A stretch of DNA of 64,000 nt from Candidatus Methanocorpusculum faecipullorum (GCA_018883755.1 JAHLFR010000035.1:1-64000); one strand, 5' to 3'; positions 42,498 through 51,996 are shown, numbered from the stretch's first letter. A program made the numbers and translations. Notes: generated by a model not told the origin, from the sequence alone.

Positions 42498-44018
42498 TCA
42501 GTCGTCATAGGGGATTGGCGTGTCTGTTTCACATACGTGTTCCTCACAATACCAGTCGCGGAATTCCTGTTTTGTCGGCTTCCACGATTCTTTTCTGAAT
42601 TTTTTCAGCAGGTATGGAGGCAGGAGTATAATCAACAGTACTGCAGCAAGCATTCCAATGACATAGAGAACAGTCTCAGTCAGTGTGTAGGTTCCGCTTG
42701 GGAACAGACCTACCACAAAGGAAAATATCAGCGAGGCATATGCGATTCCTGCAACCAGCCACATCCCCACTTTTCCACCCTGAACTTTGTAGGGACGGGT
42801 AACGTTTCCTTTGGTTTTGCGGAGTTTTACGAACGCTGCAAACATGAACATGTACATCACCGCATTGATCAGTGCTGTAATTGCTGTAAGTACCCAGTAT
42901 CCCTGATTAATTGAGGGAACCAGTACCATTGAAAGAGCAAATGCAGACGAAACAATACCCTGTACAATCAGAACACCGACCGGCATGCCGTACTTATTCA
43001 TCTTACGGAAGATTGGCGGCAGATCCCCGGACATTGCTGCAGGCAGCATACCTTTTGCAGGGCCAACCAGCCACACGGAAAGCTGGGCAATGATTCCAAC
43101 TGCAAGCATAATGGAGACTGGTACAATCAGCCACCCAAGCTGGAACTCGGTAAAGATTACCTGGAATGTCTGTACAATTCCTGCGTTTAGCCCAATCTGA
43201 TCTGCAGGTACTACCAGTGCTACTGCGAGTGTACCTACGATAGAGACAATACAGATGATGGCGGCTGCAAGGAACATTGCTATTGGATAGTCACGTCTTG
43301 GATTTGCTGTCTCACGGGCATGGTATCCAGCCATTTCCATTCCTGCAAACATCAGAATAAGGCTTGCTGCAAAGGTAACTGTACTCAGATCAAACTGCGG
43401 AATAAGACGATCGATCGAAAACTCACCAATAGCGCTTGGGTTTCCTCCGGTGACCCAGAGGATCATCAAGACAACTAGAATACCAACCGGGATCAAAGCA
43501 CCAAATGCAGTACCGACTGTTGCCAGCAGATTGGATGCCCGAGATCCAAAGAAGTTAAAGATGGTTACTGCCCAGAAGCTGGCCAGCATAACTACTACCA
43601 TAAAGACTGGATCATCTGAAAGCAGTGGAGCAAGTAGAACGTAGGTAATTGTTGCGGCAAAGAAGGAGACGACCGTCGGGAACCAGACAAGATTGTTCAC
43701 CCAGGAGCACCAGATTGTAATGAAGCTTCCGTCCTTTGGATAGGCTTCCTTTACCCAAGAGTAGATACCTCCTGATTTTGGCCAGGTTGATGCAAGTTCT
43801 GCTGCAACTAATGCGGTTGGGATCAGGAAACAGACAGTGAACAGAACATACCAGAAGATCATGTTCCATCCTTCCATTGCCATGGTCGGGAAATTGCGCA
43901 AACTTAAAACTGCAGCAACGTTAATCATGGCAAGGGAGAGAATGCCAAGCGTTTTTTTGTTTGGCGATTTAGCCGCGTCAGCGGATGACGGGGGAGTTGA
44001 ATCAGTCATTTGTGTCAC
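42498..44018 (-). CDS. APC-superfamily amino acid transporter/antiporter
   Basis: 506 residues with about 12 transmembrane segments. The N-terminal ALSLRNFPTMAMEGW and LIPTALVAAELASTWPKSGGIYSW blocks are of the APC family, closest in feel to the glutamate/GABA-type antiporters. A middle GMEMAGYHARETANPRRDYP loop follows helix 6. The hydrophilic tail (residues about 475-506) has CEEHVCETDTPIPYDD. Transport of an amino acid or its decarboxylation product is expected; the substrate is unknown. Confidence 0.87.
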   Translation of the reverse strand: MTQMTDSTPPSSADAAKSPNKKTLGILSLAMINVAAVLSLRNFPTMAMEGWNMIFWYVLFTVCFLIPTALVAAELASTWPKSGGIYSWVKEAYPKDGSFITIWCSWVNNLVWFPTVVSFFAATITYVLLAPLLSDDPVFMVVVMLASFWAVTIFNFFGSRASNLLATVGTAFGALIPVGILVVLMILWVTGGNPSAIGEFSIDRLIPQFDLSTVTFAASLILMFAGMEMAGYHARETANPRRDYPIAMFLAAAIICIVSIVGTLAVALVVPADQIGLNAGIVQTFQVIFTEFQLGWLIVPVSIMLAVGIIAQLSVWLVGPAKGMLPAAMSGDLPPIFRKMNKYGMPVGVLIVQGIVSSAFALSMVLVPSINQGYWVLTAITALINAVMYMFMFAAFVKLRKTKGNVTRPYKVQGGKVGMWLVAGIAYASLIFSFVVGLFPSGTYTLTETVLYVIGMLAAVLLIILLPPYLLKKFRKESWKPTKQEFRDWYCEEHVCETDTPIPYDD

Positions 44019-44209
44019 CTATTTTCGTTGGTTACAATTGATCGCACAGACACGGTAACAGATGATTTCAACTCTCCAAAAGAGACTGTTTCTGAAATAC
44101 ATCAGTCCCATATCCGGTCAGTCACATACCAAGTATCGAGGTGTATTTAAATAAGTGTATAGATGGTGACAAAAATAAAAAAATTCAGAATAACAATAAT
44201 ATAATTTCC

Positions 44210-45586
44210 TCAGAAGAGTATACGCCGCAATTTCCGGATGTTTTCTAGAACAGACTTTGAATATGGAGGGTAACGGAGTGAGGGATCCGGAGAGTATTTC
44301 CGCGTGATAACTGTTCGTTTCCGGGAGAATGTTTCAATGCTGTGCTGAGCGTGATAACATCCCATTCCACTTGTACCAACTCCTCCAAATGGGGCATTGT
44401 TATTTGCCACCTGTATCATACAGTCGTTGATACATACTCCTCCAGATGGATGAATAGAGATCAGGTGTTCTGCAAATACGGTGTCCTCGGTAAAGAGATA
44501 AAGAGCAAGCGGTGTTGGAGATAGCAGTTTATCAAGGTCAGAGATTGTATTCCAGGTAATTACGGGAAGTATCGGGCCAAATATTTCTCTGCGGGTTATT
44601 GGATCTTGGCATGTTGCCGCAAGGAGAGTCGGAGCAAGCTTTCTTTCTCTGGGATTGTGTGTTCCGCATTGTTTGAGAATGCGTTCCGATACACAGTAGT
44701 TAAGTAAACGTTCATACTCCTCCGCTGTTATGATTTTTCCATAGTCCGGATGTGTTGCTGGATTTTCTCCATAGAATGCGGTGATCTCTGCTGCAATTTT
44801 GTTCACGAGTATGTCACGAACAGAATCATGTACGAGTAGATAGTCCGGGGCAACACAGGTCTGTCCTGCATTTACGCATTTCCCCCAGGCTATTCGGCGT
44901 GCTGCAACGTTTAGGTTTGCCGTTTCATCAACAATGCAGGGATTCTTTCCCCCAAGCTCAAGTGTTATGGGTGTCAGATGCTGTGCGGCTGCAACTGCAA
45001 TCTTCCTTCCGGTTTCGATACCACCGGTAAAGAAGATGTAATCATACGTTTCTTCAAGGCTGATTTGGGGAAAGACCGATACCCATACATCGGGAAACAC
45101 GTCGGAAAGGATTGTCTGTACTATCCGCATGGTCTTCGGAGCACGCCGCGACGGTTTTACGGCGACAACGTTTCCACAGGCAACTGCACCTGCAACCGGC
45201 ATCATAAGAAGGTGAAACGGATAATTCCAAGGGGCAATGACCAGTACAAGACCATAGGGTTCAATGCGTACTTCTGTTTTTGCAGAGAAGAGGAGGAGCG
45301 GGGTTTTTACCTTCTTTGGTTTGGTCCAGGAGTCCAGATTTTTTTCAAGTGTTTCAATTTCCTGTAATACTGGTGCTATTTCAAAGGCATATGTCTCAAA
45401 CGCCGGTCTGCCGAGATCTGAGGTGAGTGCATGCAGAATCTCTGCTTCATACTGCAGGATTGTTTCCCTGAGTTTTACAAGTGCGGCTTTTCGTACAGAA
45501 AGTGTCCGAGTTGCACCGCTTGCAAAATAGGTTCGCATCTCTGCGAGGATATTCTGTTCTGCTCTGTTCACCTCTCTGTGTGCCAT
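44210..45586 (-). CDS. Aldehyde dehydrogenase (class 3-like)
   Basis: 458 residues of NAD(P)-dependent aldehyde dehydrogenase. The catalytic Glu is in LELGGKNPCIVD and the nucleophilic Cys in NAGQTCVAPDYLLV. PWNYPFHLLMMP is the substrate-cofactor region and PFGGVGTSGMG the closing loop. The short length and lack of N-terminal extension match class 3 fatty/aromatic aldehyde dehydrogenases. It lies downstream of a minus-strand 36-codon frame. Confidence 0.93.
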   Translation of the reverse strand: MAHREVNRAEQNILAEMRTYFASGATRTLSVRKAALVKLRETILQYEAEILHALTSDLGRPAFETYAFEIAPVLQEIETLEKNLDSWTKPKKVKTPLLLFSAKTEVRIEPYGLVLVIAPWNYPFHLLMMPVAGAVACGNVVAVKPSRRAPKTMRIVQTILSDVFPDVWVSVFPQISLEETYDYIFFTGGIETGRKIAVAAAQHLTPITLELGGKNPCIVDETANLNVAARRIAWGKCVNAGQTCVAPDYLLVHDSVRDILVNKIAAEITAFYGENPATHPDYGKIITAEEYERLLNYCVSERILKQCGTHNPRERKLAPTLLAATCQDPITRREIFGPILPVITWNTISDLDKLLSPTPLALYLFTEDTVFAEHLISIHPSGGVCINDCMIQVANNNAPFGGVGTSGMGCYHAQHSIETFSRKRTVITRKYSPDPSLRYPPYSKSVLENIRKLRRILF

Positions 45587-45607
45587 GGGTGAACATTGGG
45601 CGCGTGG

Positions 45608-45718
45608 CTATAAATCCTCTCTGGCGGAGTCCTTTTTAGATCCTGATATTTTTCTTACCAGAATCAATGGTATCAGAACGAGCATCCCCACAGGCAAGTG
45701 CGTTACTGTGCGGACCAT
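45608..45718 (-). CDS. Possible 36-residue membrane peptide
   Basis: An ATG at 45716-45718 opens 36 codons ending TAG at 45608. The product has a short hydrophobic run (LPVGMLVLIPLILV) followed by a basic/acidic tail (RKISGSKKDSAREDL). It fits between the ATPase and aldehyde dehydrogenase genes on the same strand. There is no homology evidence, so it may be chance. Confidence 0.2.
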   Translation of the reverse strand: MVRTVTHLPVGMLVLIPLILVRKISGSKKDSAREDL

Positions 45719-45729
45719 TCCAAAATAGA

Positions 45730-46683
45730 TTATAGTTCTTGAACTGCCCTGCCTGCGCACTCAGCAACCTTTGCTGACCGGGTTGTCATAAGAATATTTG
45801 TCCGTTTCCCTGCATCTCGCACAATCTGCATTAACACTTCGATGTGGGTGTCATCAAGTGCCGTATCGATATCGTCAATAACAATTACCTCCGGCAGATC
45901 CTTCGAAGAGAACAAAACTGCATAGGCAAGAAATCGCAGTGTTCCTTCAGAGAAGTATTGATAGGGAATAAGCATTGCCTGGTTGGCTGATTCCCACATA
46001 AGTCTGTTATGTCCTCCTTCATGAACCACTACAAATCGTATGAATGATGGTTCAACCTCTGCAACCGCCCTCTCCACCGCAGAAAATGCCTTAGGCTGAC
46101 TCTCAGCAAACCGCAGAAGACACGCTTCCAAATTACCGCCAGTTGGATAGAGCCTTCTTCCTGTATCATTTGTTTCCGGATTTCGCATTGAAGACGGAAC
46201 AAGATGCCCGATCCACCAATTATTCATTCCACGCATGATCGGATAGACATCACGCAGTTCCGGTTCCATTGGGACACCAAAGATACTCTCACGCTCATTG
46301 GTCCTGATCTCAATCTTTTCCAGTTGGGTCTCATCCTTTTGATCCTGAACCACCAGTTGTTCACGAGAAAGGATCAGATGCTCTGCATCCTTTGGATCCT
46401 GGATCAGAACTGCCCGATATGACTCGCGGCCTTGCTGCACACCAAGAACAATCTCTCTGGTACTGGATGATCCGAAGTGAAAGAGTGCTCCGCAGTTTCC
46501 AAACACTCTGGTCCAGTCCTCAAGAGATCGCCCTGCAATTGCAGACAGCATCTCGAATGCTGTGACAACTGACGACTTTCCTGCACCATTTTTCCCGTAA
46601 AAAACCAAAAGACCGTCCACCGGTACTCTATACTCCGAAAAATACCGAAGACCTGAGATAGTAACTGTGAGCATTTTTTCCAT
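45730..46683 (-). CDS. AAA/ABC-type ATPase (RecF/SMC-like head)
   Basis: 317 residues. The Walker A is YGKNGAGKSS near residue 30, and the Walker B with following residues is VIVIDDIDTALDD near 265. A signature-like segment FSEGTLRFLAYAVLF lies between. The protein is the ATPase head of the RecF/AAA_15 group without a coiled coil. Roles in such families include DNA repair, toxin-antitoxin and defence, but nothing here decides between them. Three in-frame ATG codons stand near the start; the first is taken. Confidence 0.8.
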   Translation of the reverse strand: MEKMLTVTISGLRYFSEYRVPVDGLLVFYGKNGAGKSSVVTAFEMLSAIAGRSLEDWTRVFGNCGALFHFGSSSTREIVLGVQQGRESYRAVLIQDPKDAEHLILSREQLVVQDQKDETQLEKIEIRTNERESIFGVPMEPELRDVYPIMRGMNNWWIGHLVPSSMRNPETNDTGRRLYPTGGNLEACLLRFAESQPKAFSAVERAVAEVEPSFIRFVVVHEGGHNRLMWESANQAMLIPYQYFSEGTLRFLAYAVLFSSKDLPEVIVIDDIDTALDDTHIEVLMQIVRDAGKRTNILMTTRSAKVAECAGRAVQEL

Positions 46684-46686
46684 AAA

Positions 46687-46770
46687 TGCGAGGGATGGGA
46701 TTCGAACCCATGAACTCCTTGAGACAGGGTCCTAAGCCCTGCGCCGTTAACCTGGCTTGGCAACCCTCGC
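46687..46770 (-). tRNA. tRNA-Leu (TAG)
   Basis: On the minus strand GCGAGGG pairs with CCCTCGC, with A as the discriminator. The anticodon stem CAGGG/CCCTG holds loop CTTAGGA, anticodon TAG. The 84-base length and the extra variable arm are those of a leucine tRNA, and the T-arm GGTTCGAATCC is standard. No intron. Confidence 0.95.
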
Positions 46771-46890
46771 GCTGCGATACTGCCCTGTGTTCTCTATTAT
46801 GTGGAGCGGATCTATGATGAACTTTCTTGTGAGGTTGTCTTCGCATGCGAACATTACATTTATCCGCTTCCATGCCGAGGTATTATCCAT

Positions 46891-47043
46891 ATGGTAGTCG
46901 AACACATCTGCGGTTTCAAAAGAGAGATCTACTGCCGCGAGTGTGGTACAGAACTCATCCAGAACTCACACGGTCAGCTCCTCTGTCCGAAGTGCGGCCG
47001 CCGTCCGGCAATTCTGTGTCCCAACTGCGGCAGGCTCTGGTAA
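46891..47043 (+). CDS. Small double zinc-ribbon protein
   Basis: 50 residues with three CxxC knuckles: YCRECG, LCPKCG and LCPNCG. The ATG at 46891 follows GAGGT about 10 bases upstream. It is divergent from tRNA-Leu and convergent with the DUF1922-like gene 7 bases away. Such micro zinc-ribbon proteins are common in archaea; partners are unknown. Confidence 0.75.
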   Translation: MVVEHICGFKREIYCRECGTELIQNSHGQLLCPKCGRRPAILCPNCGRLW

Positions 47044-47050
47044 TATCTGA

Positions 47051-47323
47051 TCATGCTGTCCCGTTCAGCCAGGCAAGATATCTCTCGCGTATAAGATCCA
47101 CCTCAGCGGGTGTCAGATCCAGACGTCCACTCCGGTGCAAATACCGCTCCACCTCTTTTATTAACACCTCTGCCTGGGAAAAATCATCCACCTCCAAATA
47201 AATCGGAACCCGTTCAAGGGAGATTACCTCACCACAGACCGGACAGAGCTTCCACTTCCCATATTGATCCGTATAGGTGAACTGAAGGCAGCCTGGGCAG
47301 CGGATTACACGATAGGTACTCAT
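47051..47323 (-). CDS. DUF1922-like zinc-ribbon protein
   Basis: 90 residues. The N-terminal ribbon has CPGC (C9, C12) and CPVCG. It is followed by the strand LERVPIYLEVDD and a helical C-terminus (FSQAEVLIKEVERYLHRSG...). The ribbon followed by 'V-x-V-x2-A/D' elements resembles DUF1922, a rubredoxin-like fold from methanogens. Function is unknown. Confidence 0.7.
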   Translation of the reverse strand: MSTYRVIRCPGCLQFTYTDQYGKWKLCPVCGEVISLERVPIYLEVDDFSQAEVLIKEVERYLHRSGRLDLTPAEVDLIRERYLAWLNGTA

Positions 47324-47425
47324 GCGGTTATATCAGTTGATCAACCTGAATACTAAAAAAAGTATCCTTTAACTCCCAGTACAAAACCCCCGATTTTATA
47401 ATCACACAGATGCATAACACACATA

Positions 47426-48163
47426 ATGTCAATTCAGGTAACCGGAATTTCCGGAATTCCGCTCATACAAAAGGGTGATAGTCTTCCTGATCTCATCTGT
47501 GCAAATACCCGTTTTGAGAACGGAGACATCATCTGTGTCGCCTCAACAATCGTATCTAAAGCCAAAGGCTATGTCCGGCCGCTTGCAGAGATCATACCAA
47601 CGCCTGATGCAGAGAGAATCGCCTCAAAAACTGGAGAGGACCCGCGGTTTGTGCAGGGGGTTCTGGACTCTTCTGTTGATATTATTATAGAATATCCGTT
47701 TATTCTCTCTGAACTTCCGTTTGGTCACGTAGGAGTGCGCGCCGGAGTTGACAACAGTAACATCGAAGGAGAAAATATCATTCTTCTTCCCAAAGACCCT
47801 ATGGCAGAAGCTCGGGAGATCCGTGAAAAAATTCATCATGCCACCGGTGTAGATGTTGGTGTTATTATCACCGATACCTGTGGTCGTGCTTTTCGCCGTG
47901 GTCAGACCGGCAGTGCCATCGGCTGGGCCGGGATGACTGCCATCCGTGACTTCCGCGGTGATCATGATCTGTTCGGTCTGGAACTTGAGATCACCGAAGA
48001 AGCGGTTGTCGATGAGATCGCAGCCTTTTCCAACTTTATTATGGGTGAAAGTAACAACGGAGTGCCGGTTGTCAAGTTCTCCGGCTGTGGAACTTGGAAA
48101 GGTCATGACTCCCTCTACTTTACCAAGGAAGAAGATCTTATCCGAAAAGCTCTTCACATCTAA
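47426..48163 (+). CDS. cofE: Coenzyme F420:L-glutamate ligase
   Basis: A 245-residue enzyme adding gamma-linked glutamates to F420-0 using GTP. The blocks GIPLIQKGDSL, DIICVASTIVSKAKGYVRPL, VRAGVDNSNIEGEN, ITDTCGRAFRRGQTGSAIGWAGM and the C-terminal GTWKGHDSLYF match archaeal CofE. It is apparently monocistronic with a TATA-like element near 47395 (GATTTTATAATC). Confidence 0.96.
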   Translation: MSIQVTGISGIPLIQKGDSLPDLICANTRFENGDIICVASTIVSKAKGYVRPLAEIIPTPDAERIASKTGEDPRFVQGVLDSSVDIIIEYPFILSELPFGHVGVRAGVDNSNIEGENIILLPKDPMAEAREIREKIHHATGVDVGVIITDTCGRAFRRGQTGSAIGWAGMTAIRDFRGDHDLFGLELEITEEAVVDEIAAFSNFIMGESNNGVPVVKFSGCGTWKGHDSLYFTKEEDLIRKALHI

Positions 48164-48212
48164 AATAAACCATTTTTTTCTTTCAGACCAACGTCTGACT
48201 TCGTTCAAAATT

Positions 48213-48241
48213 TCAAAAAAATGACTGTCAGTAATGACAGT
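48213..48241 (-). terminator. Stem-loop and T-run after the Sec61-beta gene
   Basis: ACTGTCA-GTAA-TGACAGT (48224-48241) is a perfect 7-base stem. Read on the minus strand it is followed by CATTTTTTTG, a typical oligo-T terminator for the Sec61-beta gene. It lies between that gene and the convergent cofE. Confidence 0.55.
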
Positions 48242-48276
48242 GCATATCCCTGCAGGTTCTCTGAACCCAAAACAAT

Positions 48277-48438
48277 TTAGAAGAAGAGGTTCAGCAGGTA
48301 GATTGCAACACCAACAACTGCGACGACAATCAGAACAGTCTTCGGACTGATATGAATTGCTGTCCGGTTGTCGGCATCATAATATGTAACAAGACCTGCG
48401 GATGAACTTAATCCTCTGCCCGACTTCTTTGATGCCAT
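48277..48438 (-). CDS. secG: Preprotein translocase Sec61-beta/SecG subunit
   Basis: 53 residues. The N-terminus MASKKSGRGLSSSAGLVTYYD is followed by HISPKTVLIVVAVVGVAIYLL and ends NLFF. This is the classic archaeal Sec61-beta pattern: a basic Ser/Gly-rich cytosolic segment followed by one C-terminal transmembrane helix. It is the small accessory subunit of the SecYE channel. The frame is short, so it is easily missed. Confidence 0.93.
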   Translation of the reverse strand: MASKKSGRGLSSSAGLVTYYDADNRTAIHISPKTVLIVVAVVGVAIYLLNLFF

Positions 48439-48492
48439 ACCATATTATGTTCCCGCTTCAAACATATAAAATCAGGAGGAAGATACAGAGAT

Positions 48493-49518
48493 ATGCAGGA
48501 TGGAGAATTACAGGGACTCGCATTCTGCGGTGAAACATTTTCTCCGCGCAATGTATCCATTATCATTGAAAAGGGAATAATTACTGAAATTTCGGACAGT
48601 GCGCAGCCGGTAAACCAGTGGATAGCTCCGGCATTTTTCAACGCACATACGCACATTGCCGACACCGTTGCAATGGATACGCCGGTGGGTGATCACTCAC
48701 TTGCAGAGCTTGTTGCACCTCCGAACGGACTGAAACACCGGATTCTCCGTGCAACCTCGGATGATTGCCTGTGTAATGCTATGAGGGAGACAATGCAGTT
48801 TATGTATGCGACCGGAACATCCGCATTTGCCGAGTTTCGGGAAGGCGGAGTACATGGAGTTCAGCTTCTTCAACAGGTGTTCACTTCTGAAATCCGTCCC
48901 GTAATCTTCGGGAGAGATGGTGGTGAGTTTGTTGCGGATGGACTTGGGCTTAGCAGTGCCAAACATCCAGCAGAAGATCTCGCCGCAGTGGAACATGCAC
49001 GTGCCGCAGGAAAACGGATTGCTATTCATGCGGGGGAATCGGGGACGAAAGACATCGATGCAGCTTTTGCCTTGGATCCTGATTTTATCATTCACGCAAC
49101 CTACTTTGAAGATCGGCACATACGCGAGGCTGCTGATCGTGGCATACCTCTGGTTATCTGCCCGCGTTCCAACTGGATACTTGGGGGAACAAATAGCGCT
49201 GCCCGTCCTCAGGTACGAAAAATGATCGAAGCGGGATGTACTCTCTGGCTTGGTACTGACAATGTCATGTTTGTCCCTCCTGATATGTTTGCGGAATGCG
49301 CATTCCTCACCACTGTGTACAAACTCTCACCGGAAGAAATTCTCTCCATGGCAACCGGCGGATTCTCTCTTCTTGGACGTAAAGGCATCATCGAGGAGGG
49401 GGAACCCGCAAATCTCATCTGTCTTGATCCCGGATACGTAAAGGAGTGGACCCAGTCTCCAGCTCTTTCCCTTGTTTCACGAATCGGCAGTCGTTCTGTT
49501 CGTTCAGTGTACAGCTGA
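48493..49518 (+). CDS. Amidohydrolase-superfamily metal-dependent deaminase/hydrolase
   Basis: 341 residues. The metal ligands are the HxH pair H52/H54 (FNAHTHIAD), a His in AIHAGES, a His in IIHATYF and the Asp in WLGTDNV. The layout is like ATZ/TRZ chlorohydrolases and adenosine/cytosine-type deaminases. A nucleobase- or aminoimidazole-like substrate is likely but unknown. The C-terminus contains the LGRKGIIEEGEPANLICLDP block common to the superfamily. Confidence 0.88.
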   Translation: MQDGELQGLAFCGETFSPRNVSIIIEKGIITEISDSAQPVNQWIAPAFFNAHTHIADTVAMDTPVGDHSLAELVAPPNGLKHRILRATSDDCLCNAMRETMQFMYATGTSAFAEFREGGVHGVQLLQQVFTSEIRPVIFGRDGGEFVADGLGLSSAKHPAEDLAAVEHARAAGKRIAIHAGESGTKDIDAAFALDPDFIIHATYFEDRHIREAADRGIPLVICPRSNWILGGTNSAARPQVRKMIEAGCTLWLGTDNVMFVPPDMFAECAFLTTVYKLSPEEILSMATGGFSLLGRKGIIEEGEPANLICLDPGYVKEWTQSPALSLVSRIGSRSVRSVYS

Positions 49519-49568
49519 ACAGACTCATCCGATATTTTTTATCCTTAAAACACGACAGTAAAATTATC

Positions 49569-49985
49569 ATGTTCTCCAGAATTCTTGTGGCCTTGGATGG
49601 ATCTGAGATCAGTCATACAGCATATGCACGAGCTCTTGAGTTTGCTAAAGCAGACAAAGCCGAGTTACATGTGGTAACGGTTGTTAACACCCCTCACCTG
49701 TGGAAAGATGACAGTCCCGCAAATCAGACCCAGGCCAGTACAGATGCAAATCTGCTGATCAACGAACTTGAGAGTGATGCAAAAGAGGCCGGTATCTCCT
49801 TTATTCCGCATATTGTTACCGGTCATCCGGGAGATCGGATCGTAAGTACTGCTGATGAGATTGATGCTGATCTGATCGTTGTCGGCTCCCTTGGAAAGTC
49901 CAACCTGGACCGCCTGCTTCTCGGCAGTGTTTCTGCCTATGTAACCCAGTACAGTCAGCGGAATATTCTGGTTATTCGCGGGTGA
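49569..49985 (+). CDS. Universal stress protein, copy 1
   Basis: 138 residues of UspA fold starting MFSRILVALDGSEIS. The ATP-binding motif G-x2-G-x9-G-S is seen in GSLGKSNLDRLLLGS. The ATG at 49569 is chosen; an upstream in-frame extension is not conserved. Its neighbour at 50069 is a paralogue. Confidence 0.93.
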   Translation: MFSRILVALDGSEISHTAYARALEFAKADKAELHVVTVVNTPHLWKDDSPANQTQASTDANLLINELESDAKEAGISFIPHIVTGHPGDRIVSTADEIDADLIVVGSLGKSNLDRLLLGSVSAYVTQYSQRNILVIRG

Positions 49986-50068
49986 AACGAATGCCCTGCC
50001 TGCTCCGAACTCTTTTTAAGTTTTGGAGAGGTAAATAATCATAACGAGATAATCGGAGGTATACAGTC

Positions 50069-50497
50069 ATGTTTTCCAAAATACTGGTAGCAATTGATGG
50101 TTCCGAGATCAGCCGTCGTGCATTCTCGCGGGCAATCGATCTGGCAAAACAGAGTAAAGCCGAACTCCACGTAGTCTATGTGATTGAGTCGGGAATTGTC
50201 AGTCCTGCACCGGTGGATACCACCTGGGAACTGATCTACGAGCGGTTTGAAAAGGAGGGACACCAGGTTATTGCAGAACTTGTCGAGGATGCAAAAGAAA
50301 AAGGTGTCACCGTTGAGCCGCACATTGAGGCAGGTCATGCAGGAGATACTATCATTGAGATTTCAACCAAGATAGGTGCAGACTTGATCGTTGTTGGTTC
50401 CCTTGGGAAATCCAAACTGGATCGTCTGCTTCTCGGCAGCGTCTCCTCCTATGTGGTTAACTACAGCAAAACCAACATCTTAATTGTTCGGACCTAA
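50069..50497 (+). CDS. Universal stress protein, copy 2
   Basis: A 142-residue paralogue of copy 1 with the same start (MFSKILVAIDGSEIS) and ATP motif (GSLGKSKLDRLLLGS). An excellent ribosome-binding site, GGAGGT, precedes it at about 50055-50060. The pair of UspA genes and the following CBS and thioredoxin genes make a stress/energy-sensing neighbourhood. Confidence 0.94.
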   Translation: MFSKILVAIDGSEISRRAFSRAIDLAKQSKAELHVVYVIESGIVSPAPVDTTWELIYERFEKEGHQVIAELVEDAKEKGVTVEPHIEAGHAGDTIIEISTKIGADLIVVGSLGKSKLDRLLLGSVSSYVVNYSKTNILIVRT

Positions 50498-50779
50498 AAA
50501 ATTCTTAGAAATTTTCTTAGAGATCCCTTTCTTTTTTCCTGCGCGTGGTGTCTGATCCTCGCGAAGCTGATGGAATTGTACCGTGTCATCAATACCTGAT
50601 TCTACAATGATATTAACGTTTTTTTGTATTTGCAGTGTTTCCCTGATGGATTTCATTCCGTGTACCAGATAGAACTGTTTTTACATCAATAACCCTAACG
50701 TAATTCTAACTTTTCCCTGCGGGAAATGTACAGCCCATGTCACAGACAAGAAAATTCGTAGAATATACGGGGGTGTTTC
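50498..50779 (+). promoter_or_regulatory. Leader region of the CBS gene
   Basis: 282 bases with no gene seen. TTTCCC-TGC-GGGAAA (50712-50726) forms a short perfect hairpin 54 bases before the ATG at 50780. A/T-rich blocks near 50606-50630 and 50676-50690 could be promoters. Confidence 0.35.
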
Positions 50780-51640
50780 ATGACAACTGAAGAGATGCTT
50801 GCAAAAGACTACATGACAAAGGATGTCGTTTCTGTAGAGATCCCTTCCAGCCGCGACGATGTCCTTAGGATACTGAAGCGTACCGGTATCTCCGGGGTGC
50901 CGGTAGTAAAAGGTAATCAGCTGATCGGGATTGTCACCAGAAAAGACATCCTGCATAATGCAGAAGAAAACCAGATTGCACTTCTGATGAGTTCTGAACC
51001 GTTGACCATCCGTCCTAATGCAACGTTATCTGAGGCTGCGCAAATTATGACCGACTGTAATATCCGCCGTCTTCCAGTGGTGGACGGAGAGAAACTGGTC
51101 GGCCTTCTGAGTGTTTCTGATCTGGTCAGTGCAGTTGCCAAAATCAATGACAAGCGCGAAATCCGCGACCGTTTTGTTCACAAACAGACCTTTGCCATCT
51201 GGGAAGAAACCCCGCTTCCTGTTGTCGGCAGAATCATGGAACTTGCCGAAGTGGATGCAATGCCGATCTTAAACTCCGAAAACAAACTGACTGGCATCAT
51301 CTCTGAACGTGATTTGATCCGCTGTTCCCGCATTGAGGATGACGTGCAGACCAGTGACTTCTCCACAGGAACAGACGATGATGAGTGGACCTGGGAGAGT
51401 ATCCGCGACAACCATACTATCTCGTATGGTATCTCCAAAGTGGAGCTTCCCAATCGTCCAGTGAAAGATGTCATGGTAACAAAAGTTATCTCCGTCCCAA
51501 ACAATGCTGAGATCAGTGACTGTGCCTTAAAGATGAAGCGTGGTCGGGTGGATCAGATGCCGATCATCGACAATGATCAGAGGCTGTCTGGTATGCTGTT
51601 CGATCGTGATGTGATTACGGCATTATACGAGTCAGAATAA
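50780..51640 (+). CDS. Four-CBS-domain protein
   Basis: 286 residues consisting of four CBS motifs, each with 'V-x-V/I-P...A/D...M...I/V...P-V/I-V-D...L-x-G-I/L'. They are YMTKDVVSVEIP (1), LMSSEPLTIRP (2), FVHKQTFAIWEE (3) and VMVTKVISVPN (4). Two Bateman modules are expected. Between domains 3 and 4 is an acidic linker (DDVQTSDFSTGTDDDE). Such proteins bind adenine nucleotides or SAM and act as energy sensors. No attached enzyme domain is present. Confidence 0.92.
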   Translation: MTTEEMLAKDYMTKDVVSVEIPSSRDDVLRILKRTGISGVPVVKGNQLIGIVTRKDILHNAEENQIALLMSSEPLTIRPNATLSEAAQIMTDCNIRRLPVVDGEKLVGLLSVSDLVSAVAKINDKREIRDRFVHKQTFAIWEETPLPVVGRIMELAEVDAMPILNSENKLTGIISERDLIRCSRIEDDVQTSDFSTGTDDDEWTWESIRDNHTISYGISKVELPNRPVKDVMVTKVISVPNNAEISDCALKMKRGRVDQMPIIDNDQRLSGMLFDRDVITALYESE

Positions 51641-51726
51641 TCGCATTTCCCCTGAAAATATTTCTCCTATTTTTTCTCCATTCCTCAAAGAGAAGTTATA
51701 TTAATCTGCCTGTCATACGAGTATCT

Positions 51727-51996
51727 ATGACAAAACCCGTATTATATGATTTCTTTGCAACCTGGTGCGGTCCGTGCAGGATTCAGAGCCCGATTATTGA
51801 TGCACTTGCGGAAAAGATCGGTGACAAGGTTGATGTAAAGAAGGTGGATGTGGACCAGTTCCCAGATCTTTCCAACAAATATCAGATCAGTGTTGTCCCG
51901 ACCCTTATCATCGAAAAAGATGGGAAAATCATCCACCGGCTTGAGGGTGTAACGGATGCGGCACGTCTTGAAGCACTTCTGATTCCACTCTACTAA
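51727..51996 (+). CDS. trx: Thioredoxin
   Basis: An 89-residue short thioredoxin with the active site WCGPC (C14, C17). A cis-Pro follows in SVVPTLIIEKDGK. It is cytosolic with no signal. The family reduces disulfides in target proteins. Confidence 0.95.
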   Translation: MTKPVLYDFFATWCGPCRIQSPIIDALAEKIGDKVDVKKVDVDQFPDLSNKYQISVVPTLIIEKDGKIIHRLEGVTDAARLEALLIPLY

